Assembly (NCBI GenBank): GCA_035308905.1
Contig: DATGFS010000024.1
Span: 1 to 64,000 of the forward strand
Reading direction: 5' to 3'
From: a bacterium
GTDB taxonomy: Bacteria > Sysuimicrobiota > Sysuimicrobiia > Sysuimicrobiales > Segetimicrobiaceae
DNA: 64,000 nucleotides
Position numbers and translations under genes: made by a program. Positions 14,451-23,305 of the stretch are shown piece after piece; position 1 is the first letter of the stretch, and each line of letters begins with the position of its first letter. The notes beneath the pieces are model-generated. The model saw only the letters and a list, made by a program, of their open reading frames with translations. It searched no databases and had not been told where the DNA came from.

Positions 14451-17395
14451 ACGCCCGCGCGCACGGGCTCTCCTGCCGGCGGCGTGCCGGCCGGCAGCCG
14501 GTACGCCTCCCGCGTCGGGCGGAGGGGGCGCATCAGCCAGTAGGGACGCCGGGTCCCGTCCGGCGAGTGGCGGTCCGCCGGCCGGGTCAGCGCCAGCCAC
14601 TCGCGGAAGACCGCCGCGGACTTCTGCGTGTCGACGGCGATGTCGCCGTACCGGTCCTCCGGCCCGGCGGGCCGCACGCGCACGGCCTGGTGCCAGCAGT
14701 GCTGGCCGGAGATCGGATCGGGATGCACCGGAAACGTCAGGTTCTGGTGGACGCCGACGTCGGTCCACCAGATCCGCAGCGTGTCGCGGTCCGACGACGC
14801 GTACGGTCCGGTCCCCGCGCGGCGGCGCATCGTCCAGCGGCTGCCTCCGCCGTCGCCCGCGGCGCGGTCGAGCGCCACGGTCGCCATCAGCTGCCGCTGG
14901 CCGTGGTCGTGGATCTTCCACCGCCCCATGTGGTGGCTGCACGCGACGACGCCGGGCCGGATGCCTTCCGTGACCCAGGCCTTCACGACGAAATAGCCGA
15001 TCTCAGTCTCGACGCGCACGAGCCCGCCGGTCGCGACGCCGATTCGCGCCGCGTCGGACGGGTGGAGCCACAGCGGATTCGTATGCGCGATCTCATCCAG
15101 CCATTTCGCGTTGGCGCTGCGCGTGTGGATCTGCACCGGCAGCCGGAACGTCGAGATGAGCGGCATCTGGTCCGGGGCGAGGCGCTCCGGATGCACGTGG
15201 CTGCGCGGGTACGCCGGCAGCGCGAGCTCGGGCCAGCCCCACCGCGACATCGTCGGCGAGTAGAACTCGAGGCGTCCCGACGGTGTGGGGAATCCGCGCC
15301 GCACCACCCCGTCGATCTCGACGCCGACCGCGCGCCGGCCGTCCGCGTCGGGATCCGGCATGCCCTGCGGCACCACGTTCGGATTTGGGGGAGCGGACGC
15401 GCGCGTGTACGCGCGGCCGAACCGGTCGACGCGCACGTCGTCGAGCTCGGAAGCGGGGACGGGCCGATCGTACAGCGGGCCGAGGCCGCGGGCGATCTCG
15501 AAGGCGCCGTACCGCCGCATATACTCGAGCGGCGTGCAGCCCTCGGCCGCCGCGCGCTCGGGCAGGCCCGGTACCGAGTGCTCGAAGATGTACGCGTAGT
15601 ACTCGTCGATTCCGAGCTTCTCGCCGGGGTGCTTCTGCGATTCGAAGTACTTTCGGATGCCGAGTGCCCCGTCGGGATCGACGCGCCAGGACAGCTCGAT
15701 CCAGAACTCGTTCTCCTCCCAGACCTCGCCGGGGTTGACCTGGCGGGTGTCGGTGACGCGCTCGCCGAGGCGCTCGCGCGCCGCGCGCAGCACCGGCTGG
15801 CGGAAGCCGACCCACTGACCGTCGTACTGCTCGTAAGAGTGCAGGTCGTGGCGCTCCGAGGCATGCCCCATCGGCAGAATGTAGTCGGCGAAGTACGCGG
15901 TCTCGTTCCAGGTCGGCGTGAGCGCGACGTGCAGGCCGATGAGGCGCTCGTCGGTGAGCGCCTCGATCCATGAGAAGCCGTCGGGGTTGGTCCACACGGG
16001 ATTGTAGACGCGGGTGAAGTAGACTTGAAGCTTCCCGCGGCCCTCGCGCAGCAGATGCGGCAGCAGGAACGACATCTCGTTGACCGCGAGCGGATACTCG
16101 CGCGGCCAGGTTAGCTCGTTCCAGGCCTTCGGGTGGGACGGGACGTAGATCGGCTTCGGCACGAACTTGTTCCAGGCGTTGGGGTAGGTGCCGCCCGGGG
16201 TCGCGATCGCGCCGAGCAGCGCGTTGAGGAGAAAGAGCGTGCGCGCCACCTGCCAGCCGCCGAGATTGCCCGCGGCCGCGCTCCGCCAGGTATGGGTGGA
16301 CAGGCGCGTCCCGGCGTCGGCGACGACGTCCGCGATCTCGCGCAGCGTCCCCGCGGCCACCCCCGACTCCCCTTCCGCGAACTCGAAGGTGTACCGCGCG
16401 TAGACCGTGCCGAGGATCTCCTCGAAAGTCTCGAACGTCTGCGGCCGGTCCGGGTGCTCGGCGGCGAGGTACTCGCGCCAGTTCCACCAGCGCCGCACGA
16501 ACTCGCGGTCGTACCGCCGCCCGGCGATGAGGTGGTGGGCGATCGCGAGCAGGATCGCCGGCTCCGAGCCGGGCCGCGGGGCGACCCAGTAGTCCGCGTG
16601 CGTCGCCGTGTTGGAGAGACGCGTATCCATCACGATGAGCCGGGCGCCGGCGTGCTTGCCCTCGATCACGCGCTGCGCGTGCGGGTTGAAGTAGTGGCCG
16701 GACTCGAGGTGGCTGCTGATCAGGAGGATGACACGGGCGCTGGCGTGGTCGGGGCTCGGCCGGTCGAGGCCGAGCCAGTAGTGGTAGCCGGTCCGCCCGC
16801 CGCTCGAGCAGATGTTGGTGTGGGTGTTGTGGCCGTCCACACCCCACGCAGCGAGCACCCGCTCCGTAAAGCCGTCTTCGCCGGGCCGCCCGACGTGGTA
16901 CATGACCTCGTTGTGGCGGCCGGAGGCGATCGCGCCTCGGATGCGCGACGCGATGTCGTCGAGCGCCTCGTCCCAGGAGACGCGCACCCAGGCGCCTTCG
17001 CCCCGCGCGCCCGCGCGCTTGAGGGGGTGGAGAATGCGGTCCGGGTCGGTGATCTGATTGAGCGTGGCCGGGCCCTTCGCGCAGTTGCGCCCCCGCGAGC
17101 CCGGGTGCTCCGGGTTGCCCTCGAACTTGCGGACCTGGAACGTCTCGCGGTCGACGTACGCGAGGAGACCGCAGGCGGATTCGCAGTTGAAGCACGTCGT
17201 CGGCACGAGCATGTACCGTTTCTCGACCCGGCGCGGCCACGCATGCGTGTCCAGCTCGACCCAGTCGTCCCAGCGTTCCTTCGGCGGAAACGCCGCGAGG
17301 TGGACGCGGCTCGGCCCCGGATAGAACGTCTCACCGCGCGCGGCGGCGGCTTCACGCGCCGCGCTGACGCGGCGGCCGAGATCGTCCAATTTCAT
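14447..17395 (-). CDS. Mo-bisPGD oxidoreductase catalytic subunit (DMSO reductase family)
   Basis: 982-residue catalytic subunit. A [4Fe-4S] cluster is bound by Cys68, Cys71, Cys75 and Cys105 (TTCFNCESACGLL, GRNCAKG), with the electron-relay lysine after the last cysteine. Cys196 in HTNICSSGGRTGYHYWLG is the probable molybdenum ligand; the C-terminal MGDG-binding domain begins near TRSANAKWLDEIAHTNPLW. The family includes polysulfide, tetrathionate, arsenate and sulfite-oxidising enzymes; I cannot name the substrate. No Tat signal is present, so it probably works on the cytoplasmic side, as SoeA-type enzymes do. ATGA overlap joins it to the electron-transfer subunit, and GTGA to TorD. Confidence 0.88.
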   Translation of the reverse strand: MKLDDLGRRVSAAREAAAARGETFYPGPSRVHLAAFPPKERWDDWVELDTHAWPRRVEKRYMLVPTTCFNCESACGLLAYVDRETFQVRKFEGNPEHPGSRGRNCAKGPATLNQITDPDRILHPLKRAGARGEGAWVRVSWDEALDDIASRIRGAIASGRHNEVMYHVGRPGEDGFTERVLAAWGVDGHNTHTNICSSGGRTGYHYWLGLDRPSPDHASARVILLISSHLESGHYFNPHAQRVIEGKHAGARLIVMDTRLSNTATHADYWVAPRPGSEPAILLAIAHHLIAGRRYDREFVRRWWNWREYLAAEHPDRPQTFETFEEILGTVYARYTFEFAEGESGVAAGTLREIADVVADAGTRLSTHTWRSAAAGNLGGWQVARTLFLLNALLGAIATPGGTYPNAWNKFVPKPIYVPSHPKAWNELTWPREYPLAVNEMSFLLPHLLREGRGKLQVYFTRVYNPVWTNPDGFSWIEALTDERLIGLHVALTPTWNETAYFADYILPMGHASERHDLHSYEQYDGQWVGFRQPVLRAARERLGERVTDTRQVNPGEVWEENEFWIELSWRVDPDGALGIRKYFESQKHPGEKLGIDEYYAYIFEHSVPGLPERAAAEGCTPLEYMRRYGAFEIARGLGPLYDRPVPASELDDVRVDRFGRAYTRASAPPNPNVVPQGMPDPDADGRRAVGVEIDGVVRRGFPTPSGRLEFYSPTMSRWGWPELALPAYPRSHVHPERLAPDQMPLISTFRLPVQIHTRSANAKWLDEIAHTNPLWLHPSDAARIGVATGGLVRVETEIGYFVVKAWVTEGIRPGVVACSHHMGRWKIHDHGQRQLMATVALDRAAGDGGGSRWTMRRRAGTGPYASSDRDTLRIWWTDVGVHQNLTFPVHPDPISGQHCWHQAVRVRPAGPEDRYGDIAVDTQKSAAVFREWLALTRPADRHSPDGTRRPYWLMRPLRPTREAYRLPAGTPPAGEPVRAGV

Positions 17396-18942
17396 GCGAG
17401 CGGCACCGCCTGTCCCGCCTGGACGTAGGCGTGATCGTACGCGAGCAGCCCTGCCAGCGACAGCACCGCGGCGAGGGCGCCCGTCGCGAGCGCGGACGTC
17501 CCGCCTGTCACCGCGACCACGGCGGCCGCGACGACGCCGAGGACCGTCAGCGCGATCCCGGTCGAGAACACCCGGCGGAACCGGCCACCGGTCAACTCGT
17601 GCACCGCCAGGCGCGCGTGCGCGGTTTCCTGCCGGCCGGCTCGCGGCCCGCCGGCCTCCACCCACACGAACGCGAGGTGCGTGAGCCCGGCGCCGGCAAG
17701 GGTCACCGCGAGCGGCCGGATCACCGTGGGGTCGAGCCAGCCGGCGCACGGCAGGAGCGCCGCCGCGCCGGCCAGGAGCGCCTGGAGCGCCAGGTGCGGC
17801 GCGAGCCACGGGCTCTCCCACAGATCGCGGGCGCGCGCCTGCGCGAACAGATATGCGGTGTAGGCGGCGGTCAGCACGGCAGCGACCAGTCCCGGCAGCG
17901 CGAGCCCGCCCTGAAGCGCGGACCATCCCGCGGCGCCGGCAACGAGATGGAGCGCCAGCACCAATCCGTATGCCGCGATCAGAAACGCGCCGCGCACGAG
18001 CCAGCTCTTCCACTGCGGCCGCGTGAAGATCAGATAGAACCGCTCCGGATGCTTGAGGTCGGCGACGAGCAGCACGCCGGTGACGGCCAGGAACACCGCG
18101 GCGAGTGCGGGCGCCCCCCACCGCCAGAGCGCGCTCGTGCCGCGCAGCAGGCCCGCGCCGAGGAGCAGCACCGCGATCAAGTACGCGCCCGCCGCGACGC
18201 TTTTCGTCCAGGTGTAGAGGCTCACGCGCCAGCCCCACGGCGCCTGGTGCGGCAGATCGTAACTGAGCAGCGCCGCGGCCTGGGACGAGGCCCACCCGTC
18301 CGGCGCGCCCGACGTCACGCCGCCGTTCCCGTTGCCCTGCTCGCTCCACATGAAGAGTCCGCCGTCCGGACGCCGCGCCGCCAGCGGATCGAGCGTCGCG
18401 TCGCCGGCTCCCTTGTAGTAGAGCTTGGGCAGCGTCCGCTTCTCCGGCTTGCGCACGCGAACGGGATCTCCGTGCACGATCTGCGCCACTTTGGAGGCCG
18501 GATCCTCGACGTCGCCGACCAGGATCGCCTCGGTCGGGCACACGACGACGCACGCGGGCTCGAGGCCGACGTCGAGGCGGTGCGCGCAGAAGTTGCACTT
18601 CTCCGCGGCGTGGTCGTCGGGGTTGATGAAGATCGCGTCGTAGGGACACGCCGCGATGCAGGCCTTGCACCCGATGCAGATCGACTTGTCGAAGTCGACG
18701 ATGCCGTCCGGCCGCCGGTACATCGCGGACGTCGGACACGGCGAGACGCACGGCGCGTCGTCGCACTGGTTGCAGCGCGTGACCTGGAAGGCGCGCCGGG
18801 CGTCCGGAAAGACGCCCACGTCGACGTATTTGACGTAGGTGCGGGTGACACCGAGGGGAACGTCGTTCTCGGACTTACACGCGGTCGTGCAGGCGTGACA
18901 CCCGATGCACCGGGTGTGATCGATGACCTTGGCCCACTTCAC
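17392..18942 (-). CDS. fused four-cluster ferredoxin / NrfD-type quinone subunit
   Basis: 516-residue fusion of two subunits normally encoded separately (PsrB/DmsB and PsrC/NrfD). Residues 10-140 carry four [4Fe-4S] cysteine groups: Cys12/15/18/22, 57/60/65/69, 89/92/95/99 and 116/119/131/135. After a linker, eight hydrophobic helices from about residue 240 form an NrfD-like quinol-binding module with the hallmark DLKHPERFYLIFTRPQWKSW. It would pass electrons between the membrane quinone pool and the molybdenum subunit. The start codon is GTG. First gene of the three-gene operon with the catalytic subunit and TorD. Confidence 0.88.
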   Translation of the reverse strand: MKWAKVIDHTRCIGCHACTTACKSENDVPLGVTRTYVKYVDVGVFPDARRAFQVTRCNQCDDAPCVSPCPTSAMYRRPDGIVDFDKSICIGCKACIAACPYDAIFINPDDHAAEKCNFCAHRLDVGLEPACVVVCPTEAILVGDVEDPASKVAQIVHGDPVRVRKPEKRTLPKLYYKGAGDATLDPLAARRPDGGLFMWSEQGNGNGGVTSGAPDGWASSQAAALLSYDLPHQAPWGWRVSLYTWTKSVAAGAYLIAVLLLGAGLLRGTSALWRWGAPALAAVFLAVTGVLLVADLKHPERFYLIFTRPQWKSWLVRGAFLIAAYGLVLALHLVAGAAGWSALQGGLALPGLVAAVLTAAYTAYLFAQARARDLWESPWLAPHLALQALLAGAAALLPCAGWLDPTVIRPLAVTLAGAGLTHLAFVWVEAGGPRAGRQETAHARLAVHELTGGRFRRVFSTGIALTVLGVVAAAVVAVTGGTSALATGALAAVLSLAGLLAYDHAYVQAGQAVPLA

Positions 18943-19130
18943 ACCTGCAGGTTCGCCAAGACAAAGCGCGGGGCCCTGCCGCCCGGGTGCGGATTATCCC
19001 GACGATACCCGCGGTAACGGGACCGGTCCCCTCGACGTCGTAGTGGAGTCGAAATGCCCGGGCCGGCGCGCGCCGCGCGCCCGCCCGGAGATGCCTTCTA
19101 CGAACTGGAAACGAGCGTGCCGCGGCTCGG

Positions 19131-20510
19131 CTACTCGCCTCCCGCAAGCGCGCCGACGGGCACCGGCTCGCCGCCCACCTCGTCCCAGATCCTCGTCTTG
19201 TTCGTCTCCGGCAGGAAGAAGCCGCCGACGATAAACGACAGCAGCGCCGTGCCGATCGGCCACCAGAGACCGGCGTAGATGTTGTGGGTGGCCACTGAGA
19301 TCGACGCCGCGATGACCGGCGTGAGCCCGCCGAACCAGCCGTTGCCCATGTGGTAGGGCAAGGACATCGACGTGTAGCGGATCCTGGCCGGGAAGTACTC
19401 CACCAGGAACGCCGCGATCGGTCCGTACACCAGCGTCACGTAGATGACCTGGATGAAGACCAGCAGCACGAGCACCGGCATGTTGCCGGCGTTGGCTTTC
19501 AGCCCGTGGTAGATCGGCAGGTACGTGAGCGCCGCGAGCAGCAGACCGGCCATAATGACCTTCTTCCGGCCGATCCGGTCCGACAAGCCCCCGAAGACGA
19601 GGAACAACGGCGTCGCCAGGGCGAGCGCGATCGCGACCGTGACGGACGGACCAATGAAGTCCGCCTTCGGAAAGACCTGCGTCTGCAGGAACAGCAGCAC
19701 ATAGAACTGGCCGGTGTACCAGACGGTCGCCTGGCCCGACGTCGCGCCGAACAGCGCGAGGAGGATCATCTTCCAGTTGCGGCCGCTGCCGAGGCTCTCT
19801 TTCAACGGGTGCTGGGATGACTTGCCCTGCTCCTTGAGCCGCGCGAACAGCGGCGCCTCCGCGAGGCGCATCCGGATATACATGGCGAGGAGCAGCAAGA
19901 ACGCGGAGAACAGGAACGGCAGCCGCCAGCCCCAGGCCCGGAACGTGGCATCGCCGAGCCACACCCGGCAGAGCAGCACGACGAGGAGCGCCAGCATGAG
20001 CCCGATCGTCGCCGTCGTCTGGATCCACGCCGTGTAGTATCCGCGTCTCGCGTCCGGGGCGTGCTCCGCGATGTACGTCGCCGCGCCGCCGTACTCGCCG
20101 CCGAGGGCGAGGCCCTGAACCAACCGGAAGAGCACCAGCAGCGTCGGCGCGAGAATGCCGATCGCCGCGTACGTCGGCACCAGGCCGGTCAGCGTCGTCG
20201 CGACGCCCATCACGCTCAAGGTGACAAGAAATGCGTATTTCCGCCCGACGAGATCGCCGATCCGTCCGAAGACGACCGCGCCGAACGGCCGGACCACGAA
20301 GCCGGCGCCCCACGTGGCCAGCGAAAGGAGGAGTCCGGCCGTGGGATTGGCTTTCGGAAAGAACAAACTGCCGAAGAATACCGCGAGGCTCGCATAAATA
20401 TAGAAGTCGTACCATTCAATTACGGTCCCAGCGGACGAGGCCAAGATGATCTGCATGAGGCTCAACTGCTTCGTGCCACCACTTGCCATTGCCGGTGCAT
20501 GTGCCGACAT
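19131..20510 (-). CDS. MFS transporter, metabolite:H+ symporter (MHS) type
   Basis: 459-residue inner-membrane carrier with 12 hydrophobic segments. The first helix region ASSAGTVIEWYDFYIYASLA is diagnostic of the MHS subfamily (ProP, KgtP, ShiA), and the loop DLVGRKYAFL and VQGLALGGEYGGAATY motifs follow. Relatives import dicarboxylates, proline, betaine or shikimate with protons. ATG at 20510 has AGAGGTGG directly upstream. It stands alone between the molybdoenzyme operon and the lactonase-like gene; substrate unknown. Confidence 0.88.
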   Translation of the reverse strand: MSAHAPAMASGGTKQLSLMQIILASSAGTVIEWYDFYIYASLAVFFGSLFFPKANPTAGLLLSLATWGAGFVVRPFGAVVFGRIGDLVGRKYAFLVTLSVMGVATTLTGLVPTYAAIGILAPTLLVLFRLVQGLALGGEYGGAATYIAEHAPDARRGYYTAWIQTTATIGLMLALLVVLLCRVWLGDATFRAWGWRLPFLFSAFLLLLAMYIRMRLAEAPLFARLKEQGKSSQHPLKESLGSGRNWKMILLALFGATSGQATVWYTGQFYVLLFLQTQVFPKADFIGPSVTVAIALALATPLFLVFGGLSDRIGRKKVIMAGLLLAALTYLPIYHGLKANAGNMPVLVLLVFIQVIYVTLVYGPIAAFLVEYFPARIRYTSMSLPYHMGNGWFGGLTPVIAASISVATHNIYAGLWWPIGTALLSFIVGGFFLPETNKTRIWDEVGGEPVPVGALAGGE

Positions 20511-20647
20511 TCGCCACCTCTTTCCGTTTTCTGACGTCGGGGTCAGTGCAGCGGACGCGGTGTCCTCACCGCGCGGGGATGCGAAGGTGCGGCTAATTTC
20601 GCCAGCCATTCGCCGGGCCGGTAAGTTTCCCTTCCGGCCGGCCCGCG

Positions 20648-21430
20648 CTAGGCCAGGCGGTAGATCCCCGAGGCGACCTCCGGAAACCGGCGGTACACCT
20701 CCCCGTCGTGACCGGGACAGATGCGGCTCTCGTCGCCTTTGGCGAGGTCGCGGATGCGGGCCATCGCGTCCAGGCACTCGGGGATGCTGTTGATGTGGAC
20801 GGCCGGCGGGGCCCACTCTTTAAGGTTCCGGTACGAGGTCAGGGCGTCGTTGGCGAGCACGAAGGGCCCGGTCGCGGCCTCGACGACGACGATCTGCATC
20901 CCCGGCGAGTGGCCCCCGACCCACTCCAGCCGGATGCCCTCGAGCGGCTGCGCGTTGCCCTCCACGGTGCGGAGGCGGCCGCTGCTGCGGAGCGCGTCGA
21001 GATCTTCGGTGAAGCAGTCGCTGATGAACCGGCGGACCCAGCCGTCGCGGCCGGCGCCGCTGGTCCAGAACTCGAGCTCTCGCCGCTGCACCCAGAACGT
21101 CGCCCGCGGCAGCCATCCCTCGAGATCGAAATGGTCCCAATGGAGGTGCGTCAGCACCACCGTCTCGATCGATTCCGCGGACACGCCGGCGGCGTCGAGC
21201 AGCTGGTAGCGCGTCCGCGGGACGGCCTCCGCCGGCAGGCCCTTGAGCGCCGCGAGCCGCGGCGTAAACCCGGTGTCAACGAGCACGGGACCGCCCGGTC
21301 CCCGCAGCAGCCAGAGGAAGTACGCGGATGAGGTCGTCCCGGTGCCGGCCGGGTGCAGGTACAGGCGGGTAGACCAGTCCACCTCCCTCGCCCCGGGGCT
21401 CAACGCCAGGATTTCATAGGTCGCGGCCAT
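20648..21430 (-). CDS. MBL-fold metallohydrolase, N-acyl-homoserine-lactonase-like
   Basis: 260-residue zinc hydrolase. The binuclear zinc motif HLHWDH lies in ETVVLTHLHWDHFDLEGW, further ligands are the histidine of WVGGHSPGMQIVVV and the aspartate of VLANDALTSY, and the terminal CPGHDGEVY supplies the last histidine. The order resembles AiiA-type lactonases; members also hydrolyse other lactones. ATG at 21430 is preceded by GGAGG. It diverges from the acyl-CoA synthetase gene. No quorum-sensing synthase is in the window, so signal quenching is not implied. Confidence 0.82.
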   Translation of the reverse strand: MAATYEILALSPGAREVDWSTRLYLHPAGTGTTSSAYFLWLLRGPGGPVLVDTGFTPRLAALKGLPAEAVPRTRYQLLDAAGVSAESIETVVLTHLHWDHFDLEGWLPRATFWVQRRELEFWTSGAGRDGWVRRFISDCFTEDLDALRSSGRLRTVEGNAQPLEGIRLEWVGGHSPGMQIVVVEAATGPFVLANDALTSYRNLKEWAPPAVHINSIPECLDAMARIRDLAKGDESRICPGHDGEVYRRFPEVASGIYRLA

Positions 21431-21577
21431 GCGTCCCTCCATATAAGTGCGGCGACGGCACAGCGCGTGTCGCGGAGTGCGCCGTCGGGCGAAGTCGCGG
21501 CACTCCTTCCACGCGCGCGCGCGGCGCTCCCGTCAGACCGAGGCGATGCCATCGACGCCGTTGAATCCGGTGCCTCG

Positions 21578-23266
21578 ATGGATGCGCGCACGCTCGTGCG
21601 GTTCGACCGGCGCCCGATGGCGGAGCTGCGCGCCGGATTTCGCTGGCGCATCCCGGCCGAGTACAACATCGGCGTGGACGTCTGCGACAAGTGGGCCGGC
21701 GACCGCGGCCGGGTCGCGCTCGTCGACGCGAACGCCGACCCGCCGCGCCCCTACACCTTCGCCGAACTCCGGCAGCGCTCGAACCGCTGGGCCAACGCGC
21801 TCGCCGCCCTCGGCGTCGGGCCGGGCGACCGTGTCGCGATCGTGATGTCGCAGCGGCCGGAGACCGCCCTCGCCCATCTCGCCACGTATAAGCTCGGCGC
21901 GGTGGCCGTGCCGCTCGCCACGCTGTTCGGCGAGGACGCGTTGGAGTACCGCCTGCGCGATTCGGGCGCGCGGGCGGTGATCCTCGACGGTCAGGCGGCG
22001 CCCCGCCTCGCGCGCGTTCGCGACCGGCTGCCGGACCTCGCCTCGATCATCGCGGTCGACGAGGAGGCGCGCGCCGTTTCCGGCGCGCTCGACGCGGCGG
22101 CGCTCGAGGCGCGCGCCGGGGACCGGCTGACGCCGCGGGCGACGCGGCCGGACGATCCCGCCGGCATCCTATACACGTCGGGGACGACCGGGCCGCCGAA
22201 GGGCGCGGTGCTGCCGCACCGCGCGCTGATCGGGCATCTGCCGGCGTTCTGTCTGTTCCACGATCTCGCGCCGCAGCCCGGCGATCGTCTGTGGTCGCCG
22301 GCGGACTGGGCGTGGATCGGCGGCCTCTTCAACGTGCTGCTGGCGGGCTGGCACTACGGCCTGCCGGTTGTCGCGTACCGGCAGACGCGATTCGATGCGG
22401 AGCGGGCGTTTTGGCTGCTCGACCGGTACGAGATCCGCAACGCGTTCATCTTCCCGACTGCGCTCAAGCTGATGCGCCAGGTCCCGGCGCCGCGCCGGGC
22501 CGACACCGTGCGCCTCCGGTCGGTGTGCAGCGCGGGCGAGCCGGTCGGCGAGGAACTGATCGCCTGGGGCCGCGAGGCGCTCGGGGTGACGATCAACGAG
22601 TTCTACGGCCAGACGGAGATGAATCTCCTGACCGGCAACTGCGGCGTGGTGCAGGCGGTCCGGCCCGGCAGCATCGGCACGCCCTATCCCGGCCACCATG
22701 TCGACGTGCTCGACGAGACCGGGACGCCGGCTCGGGCCGGCGAGGTCGGCGAGGTCGCGGTCCGGCGGCCCGACCCGGTGATGTTTCTCGGCTACTGGAA
22801 CGACCCCGCGGCGACGGAGCGGAAATTCCGCGGCGACTGGGCGCTCATGGGCGACCTCGCCGCACGCGACGACGACGGCTACCTGTGGTTTACCGCGCGC
22901 AAAGACGACCTCATCAAAAGCGGCGCGTACCGCATCGGACCCGGCGAAGTCGAAGAGTGCCTGCTGCGCCATCCCGCCGTCGCCATGGCCGCCGTGATCG
23001 GCGTGCCCGATCCCGAGCGGGGGCAGAACGTCAAAGCGTTCGTCTGCCTCGCGCCCGGCCACGAACCGTCCGCGGCCCTCGCATCCGCGCTGCAGGAATT
23101 CGTCAAAACCCGCGTCGGCTTCCACGCGTATCCGCGCCTCGTCGAATTCGTCGCGGAGCTGCCGCTCACCACGACCGGCAAGCTCCAGCGCTACGTCCTG
23201 CGCGCGCGAGACCAGGGCGCACCGGCGCAAGGGACCGCCCCGACGGGGCGAGAATCGATTCGGTAG
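21578..23266 (+). CDS. AMP-dependent acyl-CoA synthetase
   Basis: 562-residue adenylate-forming enzyme that activates a carboxylic acid to its CoA thioester via an acyl-AMP. The ATP loop ILYTSGTTGPPKGAVLPHRA, the FYGQTEMNLL motif A5, the GDLAARDDDGYLWF hinge and the catalytic lysine in TTTGKLQRYVLR are all present. The N-terminus YNIGVDVCDKW resembles medium-chain or aromatic acid CoA ligases. Start chosen at the ATG where homology begins; no strong ribosome binding site is visible. The molybdenum hydroxylase gene follows after 39 bases. Confidence 0.88.
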   Translation: MDARTLVRFDRRPMAELRAGFRWRIPAEYNIGVDVCDKWAGDRGRVALVDANADPPRPYTFAELRQRSNRWANALAALGVGPGDRVAIVMSQRPETALAHLATYKLGAVAVPLATLFGEDALEYRLRDSGARAVILDGQAAPRLARVRDRLPDLASIIAVDEEARAVSGALDAAALEARAGDRLTPRATRPDDPAGILYTSGTTGPPKGAVLPHRALIGHLPAFCLFHDLAPQPGDRLWSPADWAWIGGLFNVLLAGWHYGLPVVAYRQTRFDAERAFWLLDRYEIRNAFIFPTALKLMRQVPAPRRADTVRLRSVCSAGEPVGEELIAWGREALGVTINEFYGQTEMNLLTGNCGVVQAVRPGSIGTPYPGHHVDVLDETGTPARAGEVGEVAVRRPDPVMFLGYWNDPAATERKFRGDWALMGDLAARDDDGYLWFTARKDDLIKSGAYRIGPGEVEECLLRHPAVAMAAVIGVPDPERGQNVKAFVCLAPGHEPSAALASALQEFVKTRVGFHAYPRLVEFVAELPLTTTGKLQRYVLRARDQGAPAQGTAPTGRESIR

Positions 23267-23305
23267 CCGGCGTTCCGACCCGGACGTCCTCCTCGAGGTG
23301 AAGCC

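Noticed and set aside
14447-17395. Catalytic subunit of the molybdoenzyme as a selenoprotein like FdhF
   Set aside because: The metal-ligand position is an ordinary Cys (NICSSGG) and no in-frame UGA interrupts the gene.
16133-17428. Plus-strand open frame opposite the molybdoenzyme catalytic subunit
   Set aside because: Opposes a protein with complete Fe-S and Mo motifs; composition is that of a shadow frame.
20648-21430. Quorum-quenching system
   Set aside because: The metallohydrolase resembles AiiA-type lactonases, but there is no LuxI/LuxR pair nearby and the fold is used for many other lactones.
21353-21577. N-terminal extension of the acyl-CoA synthetase by about 75 codons
   Set aside because: The extension reads into the divergent lactonase gene and promoter region and shows no family similarity; homology starts at MDARTL.
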